From Davidsoniella eucalypti (taxonomy: Eukaryota > Ascomycota > Sordariomycetes > Microascales > Ceratocystidaceae): a DNA stretch of 64,000 nucleotides. Positions 45,349 through 55,555 of the stretch are shown here, one piece after another. The position numbers were made by a program, and so were the translations under genes. The notes under the pieces were generated by a model. It was given only the letters and a program-made list of their open reading frames with translations, did not search any database and had not been told where the DNA came from. Numbering within the stretch: the first letter of the stretch is position 1; the number at the start of each line of letters is the position of its first letter. The stretch spans positions 1 through 64,000 of the forward strand of contig RMBW01000092.1 of the NCBI GenBank assembly GCA_004009845.1. The letters run 5' to 3'.

Positions 45349-47982
45349 ATGAGCCTGCGTTTGAGACGGACGCAGCAAATCTGGAGATGGCATCGACCTG
45401 AAGCCTACATCACACCGAGCTCCTATTATCAAAGACTCAGTCCATTGTGCCATTCATCGTCTTTGGCTAGCGTCCAGACAGAGTCGACAGAGCTACGCCC
45501 TTTTCCTCTACATAGTGTTAGCGTCTCATCGCCATATGTGCCGACTCCTATCACTGATGTGGCTTCTCCTAGCATCTCGATAAATGTATCAGAGCTCAAG
45601 GAGCTGCCTGCTATATTTCACGATCTCACTGTCATAGACGACAAGTTTGAATCCGAGTTGCCGCCACAGGTTGATGTACCGACGCTGCCTCCGACAGAGT
45701 CAGAGATCATCGCTGAAGCTGCTTCTCCACGAGAGATCCATCTGGTACTTCTGCCGCCTGCACCGGACAAGCGCCTCTACGGAAAATGGGGCTTTCTTCT
45801 AGACGACAATGAGAAGGTTCGTAGCGAGCTGTCGAGCACTCCGACGCTGACGGGCTCTCAGCAACTACTACTCGAAGATCCGGAGTGGCAAGATGACATT
45901 GCCTTATGGGCCTCTCTTCTCGATGTGGCTATGCGTTGGTATAGACGCGAAGGCGCCCAGATGATCCTGAAGCTCTTCTTGGAGAAACAACCAGACGTTG
46001 TGCTGGATGGTCCCCTCGCCGACTTCCTATGGGGCAGCATGACCGCCGTCGGTCTGGACTCCCGCTCCAGTATGGAATGTGTGTATATCATGGCTAGATC
46101 TATGGCTGCCGTAAGGAATTCTACATGGCCAGATTTGTACACGACGAGCATGACCTTCTTTCTGAGAAGTGGACAGTACTCCGAAGTTGAATATTGGCAC
46201 TCCAAACTGCTGGAACTGGATGATCCGGGCCCGGAGGCATTTGCCGATGTACTACGCCGATTCGTAGCTAATACGACGCTAGAGTGTCAAGAGGTCTTGA
46301 AGTACATGTATATAAACAGCAAATATCGTAGCATGTACGACCAAGTCATTCCTCGTCTACACCGTCGTGGCCAACATATCGCAGCTATGGCATGGCGAGA
46401 CCTGTTCTTGGAATACTTTGACCGCCCACGACTTCCAGTGTCAGCACCGTTTGCGAGATTTCTTGCCCGGTACCACCCCGAAGTTGGCCTATGCGAAGAA
46501 GAACTTGTGGTTTCATATCCATCGTATAGGTCGTGGAAAGACGAATCTAGCACCGACGTTGGCTTGATCACGGACTCTCTACAATCACAAGTTGAGGAAG
46601 CGAAGACACCACCGCCAAATGATCACCTTATAGCTCGCTGGTTCGCAAGTGAATGGTCTAGCATCAAGTTCTCGCTCGTGGTTATCCAGAAACTAGGTGT
46701 CCGGCGTATCGGATCGCTGTCACTGCAGTCTCTCGGTCTTCGTAGTGCCTCATGTCAAGAACTAGCCGAGCATCTCAAACGCCTGAACGACATGAAGATA
46801 CGTCTCGTGCAATGCAACTACAGCAAAGTAGTTCTGCGTATATTACATCTCAAGAATGACGAGTTGCTTCTGAACCTGCTGAAGAGCGATGTCCATCCGG
46901 ACGTATTCGAAGACTTGGATACACTCAAAATCATTCTGGATGCCAGTTCGCAAGCCCAAGATTGGAATCAGTTTCGCCTCTTCACGAATATCCGTGAGAT
47001 ATTACTAGAGGACGCCGCGCCAAAGGTCTACCGTAACGCCATTTCTCAGTGCTTCAAGTATCCCAAGCGTTGGGCAGCCGGCCTCAAACTACTCGACGAC
47101 GCAATCTTGAGCGGCGTAACATTTCGCCTCTCCGTATTCGACACATTCATGAACATCCTCCTAAAGACTGTCCGTAAAGGTGGTACACCCAAGTTACTCC
47201 CGAATCTCGGTCCTGCCGTGTCCATTTGCATCCACGCTATGGAGCATGGCTATGCTGTGCCTACACAGGTGTGGTCTACCATCCTATCAACACTAGCACG
47301 TAGCGGCCGAGTCAGCGATATCGAGGCAATATGTCTCGAGCTGTTGGCATACTATTCTAAGCTTCGACAAACGGGCACAGCCCTACGTATTCACACTTCA
47401 GACGCCGAAGATATTCGGAGTGCCACCGCTCTTAAACGCGGCACTAAAACGACACTACCCGCCAAAACCCCGTTCCAGAATAAACACCACCCACTACGTA
47501 ACATATTCACCGAGAGAGTCATCATGGATATCTTGTCATCTACTTTCCGTGCTCCATTATCACGGCCACGTACATCCCTAGCTGACCTAATGAGCATCTT
47601 TTCTCCCCAACATGCCTCGCCTCCACCAGCCGCCTTCGGTCCAGCTGCCGGCGTTAAGCTCCTCCGTAACCTATACGACGCCGGGATACCCATCCAACCC
47701 GACTTTGTTTCTTCCGCCATCACATACGCAGCTCTCGACTGGCGTCCACGTCCGTGGCGTATGAAATACGCTGTTTTGCTAACGACTAGTTGGCGAGCGT
47801 ATTCTTTACAGGATATCAAAATTGCGTGTGATGCGGCTTGGGGAGCGGAAATCGTTCCGGATATAGCAACTTTTACGACCTTGGTTGGTGAGGCGCGTAG
47901 ACATATGGTAGAAACTAAACGTGCTAATGATGCGAATCAAAAAGCCGAGTTACGGAGATTTTATGAAGGAGATACTCAATAA
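45349..47982 (+). CDS. PPR-like mitochondrial protein
   Basis: A single exon of 877 residues from MSLRLRRTQQIWRWHRPEAY; the in-frame Met at 45325 is possible. The Arg-rich, acid-free N-terminus looks like a mitochondrial presequence. The rest is helical. Stretches resembling pentatricopeptide repeats are PKVYRNAISQCFKYPKRWAA (about 570), SVFDTFMNILLKTVRKGG, VPTQVWSTILSTLARSGRVS (about 650), IPIQPDFVSSAITYAALDW (about 780) and VPDIATFTTLVGEARRHMVE near the end. Fungal proteins of this kind usually act on organellar mRNA processing or translation. No specific orthologue recognised. Confidence 0.6.
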   Translation: MSLRLRRTQQIWRWHRPEAYITPSSYYQRLSPLCHSSSLASVQTESTELRPFPLHSVSVSSPYVPTPITDVASPSISINVSELKELPAIFHDLTVIDDKFESELPPQVDVPTLPPTESEIIAEAASPREIHLVLLPPAPDKRLYGKWGFLLDDNEKVRSELSSTPTLTGSQQLLLEDPEWQDDIALWASLLDVAMRWYRREGAQMILKLFLEKQPDVVLDGPLADFLWGSMTAVGLDSRSSMECVYIMARSMAAVRNSTWPDLYTTSMTFFLRSGQYSEVEYWHSKLLELDDPGPEAFADVLRRFVANTTLECQEVLKYMYINSKYRSMYDQVIPRLHRRGQHIAAMAWRDLFLEYFDRPRLPVSAPFARFLARYHPEVGLCEEELVVSYPSYRSWKDESSTDVGLITDSLQSQVEEAKTPPPNDHLIARWFASEWSSIKFSLVVIQKLGVRRIGSLSLQSLGLRSASCQELAEHLKRLNDMKIRLVQCNYSKVVLRILHLKNDELLLNLLKSDVHPDVFEDLDTLKIILDASSQAQDWNQFRLFTNIREILLEDAAPKVYRNAISQCFKYPKRWAAGLKLLDDAILSGVTFRLSVFDTFMNILLKTVRKGGTPKLLPNLGPAVSICIHAMEHGYAVPTQVWSTILSTLARSGRVSDIEAICLELLAYYSKLRQTGTALRIHTSDAEDIRSATALKRGTKTTLPAKTPFQNKHHPLRNIFTERVIMDILSSTFRAPLSRPRTSLADLMSIFSPQHASPPPAAFGPAAGVKLLRNLYDAGIPIQPDFVSSAITYAALDWRPRPWRMKYAVLLTTSWRAYSLQDIKIACDAAWGAEIVPDIATFTTLVGEARRHMVETKRANDANQKAELRRFYEGDTQ

Positions 47983-48420
47983 CCAAGAAGAAGAAGGAAA
48001 ACAACAGACAACAGATTAAACAGCATGTATATGCACACAGAAAAAGTAATAAAACTGGGCTAGGTTAGAAATCATATGATGATACAATTAAAAAATATAT
48101 ATAGAAAAGCAACAAGAAAAAAAAGGGGAGAGACATCTAGAATATCGTAAATGTTCGTGATAGTAAAGAAGGAGAGAAAAAGAAAAAAAAAAAGCCTCTG
48201 GACGTCTAAGAGGCTATCTTGGAAAAGCAAAGAACGCCACCCACAGAATATACATGTGAACAAGAAACAGAAGCAAAAGGGACTACTAATTAGTCAACCC
48301 ATTCAAAATAAAGACAACTGACAGTAGTGGAAACAAGAAACCCCTATAACTCCGCGCGTAATGGTGTATTATTTACAACAAATTTATAACAAACCCGTGC
48401 CAGCTTGATCTGAATTGCTG
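47983..48420. other. Convergent intergenic region
   Basis: 3' flanks of the PPR-like gene and TLG2, with A-runs at 48117-48124 and 48182-48194. No gene seen. Confidence 0.7.
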
Positions 48421-49633
48421 CTACTGTGACAGCTTTTTTTTAGGCTTTATCATGAGCAGGATAAACATGGCGGCTATTAGTAACATGAGAAGCAATATGA
48501 CCTTGCGTTTGATGGTCTGCTTTTGGTAGCCTACGGCAACGACCAGTTCTTTGTCTGCGGCTTTGACATCCATGGCCATGCGCTCGACATTGTAGTCGAT
48601 ACGGTCGAGCATGGTTCCCTGATCAATGACCATGGTCTGTAAATCGCGGAACAAATCCGAGAGCTCAATGATGCTCTGGGCGATATCTTCAATCTCACGC
48701 TCGCGCTGGACAATGATGACATCATTGGCACCACGTCGCTGCTGCAACTGCTTCTGTTCAGAGATGCCACGTAGAGTAGACTGAGAGAATGACCGGTCGG
48801 CATCGGATTCGAATAGTGACGGGTCAGTGTTGTAAGACTGGCTGTTCGAGATAGGCGACGCTGCCTGCTCAGCCATGCCGTTCATGCCTCGCAATTCTGT
48901 CGCGCTGGGTATCAGTGGCCTGTGATTATATTGCAAGAATACGAGGGAAGGGCTGATACAAACATACTTTTGAGATAGGAACTTTGTTTCTTGCGGAAAC
49001 TTGCGCTGGCGTCTTGTACCCGGCTAGCTAAAGATATCTGAATGTTGCGGGCCATGGTTTCCTCGGCGCGCGACAATGTGCCGGCGTCTTGCGCCTCAAC
49101 CACCATCTTCCCAATCCGTTGGATACAGCGATGGCACCCATGGAAGCCTCTAGTGATGCTCTGAGTAAGCTTTTCGATCTCGATTTCCTGCTGTTTCTTG
49201 GCATCCTCGTCGTTGAAGCCGGGTAACACATGCTTCTGGTGTAGGCGCTCCAATGAGTAGCCCTTGCGAGTGATGTCGCTTAGGAGTTCAGAGATCTCGT
49301 CAGAGATGTCAGCCCAGCGTGGAGGAAGCAGATCCATTTCGATGACGGCATCGCCATCGTCGTCAAAGGCGCCGGCAGATAATAGGCCACGGCGGTCTTC
49401 GGAGATGGCGCTGCTGGCGCCGGGAAAATTATCGGGTAGCGGGCTACCGAGCCCACCGATCGGACCAGACGCATATTTTGGTCGTTTTGTGGGGTGATGC
49501 GCATACGATTGGCGGTAGGAAATATAGCTGGTAGATAAGACACAGTGTGTTAGCTGCCAGAAGAGATATAGAGGACGCTAGAGGCCACTGGGACTTCAGA
49601 GATGGCTTACAGGTTTGTGCGGTCGCGCCACAT
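48421..49633 (-). CDS. TLG2: Qa-SNARE Tlg2 (syntaxin-16 family)
   Basis: Three exons: 49611-49633, 48968-49527 and 48421-48896, giving 352 residues. The N-terminus MWRDRTNLYISYRQSYAHH matches the Vps45-binding N-peptide seen in Tlg2/syntaxin 16. A helical Habc region follows (LPPRWADISDEISELLSDIT, QSITRGFHGCHRCIQRIGKM). The SNARE motif runs from VQREREIEDIAQSIIELSDL to IDRIDYNVE-like LDRIDYNVERMAMD, with the zero-layer Gln in VIDQGTMLDRID, and the C-terminal anchor is VILLLMLLIAAMFILLMI before KPKKKLSQ. It drives fusion of endosome-derived vesicles with the trans-Golgi network. The family call is firm because all three regions are present. Confidence 0.92.
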
Positions 49634-50509
49634 GGCGGGCGCGGCGGCTCTGTACGGTTATGAGTCGAAACTGAAGCGCTAAGAGTGAGCCGCTGAAAGG
49701 TTGGCAAGCTGGACAAGGAAGAAAGAAGCGACTTCTTCTTGTACAGGCAGCAGATGCGAGGCCTGTCTTCAGATCGAAAGATAGTCGGGGTGGATAGTCA
49801 ACGGCCGATCTATTTCGAGGGCAATTGAGACGGCAATTCGGCTCTGGATAGTCGGATAAAACAATGCAATAGTCGGTGGAAAGGCTGTTGTTTTTTTCTG
49901 TCTTTGAACAATAACAATGAAAGTCGAACAAAGATCGCGGGAATCTAAACAGCTAAGAGCTTCCTAGGGAGAAAGCGGTAGGTACGCTTATGGTAGCTAG
50001 TAGTTGTAATTAGTAGTGCAATTAGCTAGCGTTTTTAGTAGGGCGAGCAAAACCGGAAATTTATATGCAAAGAAGAAGCACCGAGAGTGATAAACAGGTG
50101 GATTTGTATGGGAGAGATTTTGGCTGTCGAGGCTCAAGTTATGGAAGCTATTATATATAGATATATCGCATATATCAGAACTTCAAGAGTCAATTGGATT
50201 TCAAGATTGGTGATTGCAGCCCTTTTTTGTCGTTTTTTTCTCTTAGAAGCTTGTTACTAGAGCTCTTTAACTACGCAAGCTACTTACTAAGCAAGTCTTG
50301 AGAAAAAACGTTCTTTCTTTCATGGGTATACTAGTTTAGCCCGAGTTAGTCCGACCATATAAGTAATCTGTATGTACATCCTAACAGAAATAACATGGTC
50401 TGTTTGTTACGTATGTACACAGATGTAATTGTATCTAAACTGCCTGTTCTGAAATTTACTGTACGAATAGCAACAGCTTTGTTGCACGTGGTGCTTACAC
50501 ATTTATATA
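49634..50509. other. Intergenic region, TLG2 promoter
   Basis: AT-rich from 49980 with tandem TATATAGATATATCGCATATATC near 50150. No gene seen. Confidence 0.6.
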
Positions 50510-50571
50510 CTGTAGACAGGGTTAAGTTTTGTCGTGGGATCAGCGTGCAGATCGGTCTCTTGCAAGTAACT
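50510..50571 (+). repeat. Left terminal inverted repeat
   Basis: 62 bp, identical to the reverse complement of 51782-51843; TA at 50508-50509. Confidence 0.95.
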
Positions 50572-50859
50572 GTTTATTCTCGACATGTACACGGTATTAT
50601 AACTGTACTATACACTGTATTAACCGATGTCAACATTATCATTAACAATCCCTTGTTTATTTCTATAATCAGGAAAATGATCATCATCTAGAGGCCTTAG
50701 TTGACTAACAAGAAGGACAGTGATGAAATTTGTTGCGAGATGTTGAAATTGTGCCTATCGGCAAATTTCACGATATTGCTATAATAAATTGAAACTATAT
50801 GCACTTAAGATCTGTTTAATTCATAGCTGTGTGTATTAAAATACCATATATATTTCAAA

Positions 50860-51150
50860 CTAGTACCTAGTGTACATCCCATTGGTAGCGATAACAGCCT
50901 CACAACGATTCTTCATAGAAATTAGGAGTTCATGAAGGTACTCATTGCTAATATTGTCCCAAGCCTCTTGGACTGCATTTCGAAGTTCCTCCGAGCGAAG
51001 AATCTCGGAGAAGTTCCTTTGGATATATAACTTCATCTCATGCCAAACAGCTTCGATCGGGTTGAGGTCTGGTGAGAAAGGTGGCCAATCCAGGACCGTG
51101 ATACCACGAGATCAAAACTCTTCCATGGTCTGTCTATCTAGTTCTTCTCC
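50860..51150 (-). pseudogene. Tc1-type transposase, C-terminal fragment
   Basis: Reads ELDRQTMEEF, then a TGA, then SRGITVLDWPPFSPDLNPIE followed by AVWHEMKLYIQRNFSEILRS, ending MYTRY*. WPPFSPDLNPIE carries the third catalytic acid (last E or D of the DDE/D triad) of Tc1 transposases. The first two catalytic Asps are missing. The TGA replaces a Trp position (TGG) and could be a C-to-T change on the opposite strand. Non-functional. Confidence 0.85.
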
Positions 51151-51161
51151 TGGTCTCCTAG

Positions 51162-51599
51162 TTATCCAAGTTCTTGTGTGTTTAAACCTGAGGCTACGGC
51201 TTGGGTGGTCCATCCAGCATTTTTCACGAGAGTTTGAACCTCTAATCGAACATCACGAGTGGTATTTTGTGAGTGTACAGAGGTAAGTGATTCGTTGGAA
51301 ATTTCCGCTGTTTCTAGTGTTGGCGAAGGGGTTCGAAATTGTTGATCGTTTGAACGGGACTGTGCAATCAACAACTGTTGTCGAACTTGGTGGTATTCTT
51401 GCTGTAGCCCTTCATGCTGTCTATTGAGCTGGTTTACTTCTTCTGCATGTCGTTGTTGGAGCTGTTGGAACTGGAGCTGAAATTCACGTTGTTTACGTGC
51501 CCCCTGGCTTCTGAGATCTTGGGTTCTTTGGGATATGTCTTGAAGTCTAAGCTCTAGATCCGTTATTGTAGACATAATTAGTAGTTGTATGGTGGTCAA
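51162..51599 (-). pseudogene. Tc1-type transposase, N-terminal fragment with coiled coil
   Basis: 145 codons. An N-terminal Gln-rich coiled coil (RLQDISQRTQDLRSQGARKQ, FQQLQQRHAEEVNQLNRQHE) precedes DVRLEVQTLVKNAGWTTQAV, which looks like the first helix of the HTH DNA-binding domain, then the frame ends at a deletion joint near 51160-51175. It might still be expressed as a truncated protein and could bind DNA ends poorly or act as a dominant inhibitor; this is speculation. Confidence 0.65.
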
Positions 51600-51781
51600 G
51601 TAGTATAATAGTCAAGTTGTATAGTAGTATATTAGTATAATGGTCTGGTGATATATTTGTATTGTTTTATAATTGTGTTGTGTTATAAGGAGAAAAAAGG
51701 TGTAAAAGGATAACTTTTGTTCAGAAAAGCGGGGAATTTTAAAAGTGGGGAAACTTGAGTAGGTACATGTCGAGGACAGCG

Positions 51782-51843
51782 AGTTACTTGCAAGAGACCG
51801 ATCTGCACGCTGATCCCACGACAAAACTTAACCCTGTCTACAG
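51782..51843 (-). repeat. Right terminal inverted repeat
   Basis: 62 bp, identical to the reverse complement of 50510-50571; TA at 51844-51845. Confidence 0.95.
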
Positions 51844-52972
51844 TATATACATAGCTACTCATGACCTTACTGCTGAAGCGAACCACGTGAGTCAAGCCAA
51901 GCAAAGAAACAGAAGAAGACAGAAGAGATGGACTCCGCGGCGGCGGAGGTTCTTAGCCGGGGAAATTAATTTGGGGACGGCAGCCCAATCGAGCCAATTC
52001 GATCAGTAAAAAAGGTTTATTAAAGAAGGAGGAGGACCTTACGCCAAGGATCGTCACCGGAGCGGAGGCCAAATGTATGTAGACAGTCATGAGCGACAAT
52101 GTGTGATGGAAACGCAAGGCAAAACACTGGGTAACAAATGGAGTCATAGTGTGTCAAGTTTGATGTGCCAACTATCGACGCCCCTGAAACCTTTTAGAGA
52201 TATTGTACATGTACAGATGCTGTATTGTCTCTTACTATTGCAAAAACGACAGCCACTATAAACTATCAGCTGCTAGAATGATGCAATGCAGATAAACAGC
52301 GAATACATCATCGGCAATCTTTACCCGTAGACGACCCCATCTACAGCGTTGCAGGGGAGATCTTGAGAAGCAGAAAAAAACAAAAACACTCCTGATGACC
52401 CAGCAGCAACAAAGCCGGCCCCTGAAAAAAAAGAGAGGGAGAAAAATAAATGTAATAGAAAAAAGTAGTATTTTTAACACTGAAAATAGGCACCCAGAAG
52501 CCAACGAAACACCAGTACAGGCACCAAACTGACCCCGCTGTGGTAAGGCTTCTTAAGGACATTAGCCTGTACTTGCCTGTACTATAGACACAAATAGCGG
52601 CCAACGTCAACAGCAATTGGAGCCCTCTTGCGTCTATGGGCTTCTATTGGCCGTTTGTCTGTAGTGCTGACCCCTCTCTACGTTAGCCGACGAGCAAAGC
52701 CTGTAGTAAGCCTGCCCTATAAACCTACGCTGTAAGCAAGCCTATACTGAAGCAAGCTTCAAGTACCCAAGCTCCTCTAACAAACTTTCCTCTCCTCTCC
52801 TCCTGAAGAAGGCAAGAAACGCGGAGCCCAACTTCGAACTAAAGCCATATACTTTTTCCCCGGTCCTGTCTTTTTTTCCCGTATTCCTTCCTTTCCTCTT
52901 CTTCTTTTCTTTCTTTGCTTTTTTCTTCTCTTTCTCTTGCTGCTCCATCTAACCATACATATCACATTCACA
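51844..52972. other. Intergenic region, calmodulin promoter
   Basis: Bases 52490-52760 hold scattered CTGTACT and AAGCCT words. From 52780 it is CT-rich, typical of a highly expressed gene leader. No gene seen. Confidence 0.6.
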
Positions 52973-54411
52973 ATGGTATGTTGATTCTCCGTCTTGTCCT
53001 GCGTTTGCTAATGCTGCGGCCCCGGCCTTTTGTTTACGATTTCACTGCATTGGCTTGATGGAATGGCCTAGTGCGAGGCTCTATTGTTGCTTTCCTGATG
53101 CCTTTGTTGGTGTTGTTTTTCTGAGCCGGGCCATCTCCATCTCTGCCTAGAGAAGCAATCAGCATTAGCTGCGCTTGGAGGGGTAGCTACGGCTGGATCG
53201 TTCAGCACCCGCATTATTCGCCATAGCAGAGCTACCATCACGACACAAAGCTAACACTGTTTTCCTTTTCCTTTTCTTTACAGGCCGATTCTCTTACCGA
53301 AGAACAGGTTTCCGAGTTCAAGGAGGCCTTCTCCCTGTTTGTAAGTCAACATCCGCCCCCCTACATCCCCTTCCAAGTGTTTCCTGCTTCTCAGCCGCTC
53401 TCCGTTGATGATAGCTCGTCCCATGCTCCATCGTTGCGACACTGGATCTTTGCTAATGCGGCTTCTCTATTTCCAATCAATATAGGACAAGGACGGCGAT
53501 GGTTAGTCTTTCCCCTCATGTACCCGCGTCGTGATCATATCTTCTGCTTCCTCCCCAATGCCTACCCGAACCAGCTTGTGCTACATTTTATCTCCGGATC
53601 CCGCCCGTTAGGCTTGTATACGTTTGCAAGGCAAAATTACCCCCCCTACAGCCCACTCACACCTTGGACCGCTCACAACATGTACACCACATGTCTACAC
53701 ACCACAAATATGTAGAAAAAACCAATAGCTGCCACTCCCTTGCGCAGCAGCTCCTGTACCCCGCATCGTTATTTGCAGGCGGCTACCGCAGTGGGCTGCC
53801 CGATTTCTTGCTGGTAGTTCACAGTTACAATTCCAAGCCGGCGTGGCGACTCGGCGCTGGCATACATATTCAACAAGACCGCCATACTAACTGACCTGGG
53901 ATATCTGCAGGCCAGATCACCACCAAGGAGCTGGGCACCGTCATGCGCTCTCTGGGCCAGAACCCCTCCGAGTCTGAGCTTCAAGACATGATCAACGAGG
54001 TTGACGCCGACAACAACGGCACCATCGACTTCCCTGGTATGTAGACTACCATATTCTCGACACGCTTAGCTCAGCTTTCTCAGTACTAACCCCTCACTAC
54101 AGAGTTCCTGACCATGATGGCGCGCAAGATGAAGGACACAGACTCCGAAGAGGAGATTCGCGAGGCCTTCAAGGTGTTTGATCGCGACAACAACGGCTTC
54201 ATCTCAGCTGCCGAGCTGCGCCACGTCATGACCTCGATCGGCGAGAAGCTAACCGACGAGGAGGTTGATGAGATGATCCGCGAGGCTGACCAGGACGGTG
54301 ATGGTCGTATTGATTGTAAGTAACGTCTACTGTTGTCACCTATCTTATCCCTGTACTAACACACGAATGCACCTAGACAACGAGTTTGTCCAGCTCATGA
54401 TGCAGAAATAA
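52973..54411 (+). CDS. CMD1: Calmodulin
   Basis: Six exons: 52973-52975 (ATG only), 53284-53340, 53486-53501 (16 nt), 53911-54036, 54103-54315 and 54377-54411, giving exactly 149 residues. It starts [20 protein letters not shown] and has four EF-hands with loops [36 protein letters not shown] and [12 protein letters not shown], ending QLMMQK. It is the Ca2+ sensor for calcineurin, CaM kinases and myosins. The 409-nt intron 3 is unusually long and includes long T/C-rich tracts. All splice borders are GT-AG and phases fit; family length is perfect. Confidence 0.98.
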
Positions 54412-55555
54412 GCGACGAATCTCCTTTATTTTTTATTTAATGATGTGATAGTTAAAGCCTAGTCTTTGCCTTTGCGCTGCTTTGCATGATTGTTCCCATG
54501 CTTTGTCTAAAGAAACTTTAAACCAAACAACACAAAAGCCAAAAAGTCGTGAAATCCGGTTGTATATCTGTATATTGTATAGTAATATGCTGCTGTGCCC
54601 TGTATGGGTAACTTACCTGATTGTCGTTGCCCCGCACATGTGACTATTACTACGGTTACTTATCAACCCATTGGGCTGCTACATGTATGTACATATATAC
54701 CAAAAGTACTGATAGCAACCTTTGTACATGGGAATGATGACGAATGAATCCCATCTACCGAGTATCTTGCGTTGTGGCACCATGTATCATTATTAGTGAA
54801 CTTGCGTGGTAATACGCTTTTATCAGCTATGGATTTACATACTGTACACGCTCCACTTGCAGCTGTAGCTCAATCGATTCTTACTCATATATATGTATAA
54901 GCCAACAAGAGCAATGAATTATAGAAGTATTACCTTGAACCTATGACCGTAGCGTCCCCTGTGAATCAACTACAGTACAGTGTGGCGTTGACCAGAATAG
55001 ACGATGTGGCTGATACCGACAGCGGTAGCCTTGTCGGCCTGAAAGCATTGTCTTGGGCCCGTTTTTTTTTTTGTGGCGTACCGTCTGGCCAAGTAAGAAG
55101 AAAGAAGAGGCTCTCAAACACTAAATAACACATGCCAAAAGAAGAAGGGGGGAGGGGAGCTTGTATCTAGTTTATAGTTGTAAGAACCAGAAAAAAGCCC
55201 CACCTTCTATAGCTGCTTAAGATGTTAGGAGGCTCAGGAACCCTGGCCGGCTTAACCCAGCCCAGGCAGGGCAGGTCCGATTTTGAAGCAAGAGCAAGGA
55301 AAGGAAAGGAAAGACCAAACAAAAGCAATCAACAACAACAAACCAGATAATCATCACCATCGTGCCTCTCTCTTATTATTTTAGCCTCTGAATTCTAAGC
55401 TACCGACCGTCCAATTGAATCGTTCTTTGAAGCCAGTAAATCGAAACTGCGTCTATTTTTGGGGGTTTCTTTTGTTTTCTGGGCTTTATTTTGTTCGATT
55501 CTGCCGGCTTCAAACGACCGCCTCGCCATCTGTCGTCTCGTTTTGCCATCTCGCT
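54412..55555. other. Intergenic region, AP-1 gamma promoter
   Basis: 3' flank of calmodulin and promoter of gamma-adaptin; GGAAA repeats near 55296-55315. No gene seen. Confidence 0.6.

Larger units (their letters stand above)
50510..51843 (-). mobile_element. Internally deleted Tc1/mariner element
   Basis: The ends are a perfect 62-bp inverted repeat (50510-50571 and 51782-51843), starting CTGTAGACAGGGTTAAG and flanked on both sides by TA, the target-site duplication of this superfamily. At 1334 bp it is shorter than a typical full element. Inside, on the minus strand, are the two ends of a Tc1-type transposase with the middle missing. Confidence 0.9.
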
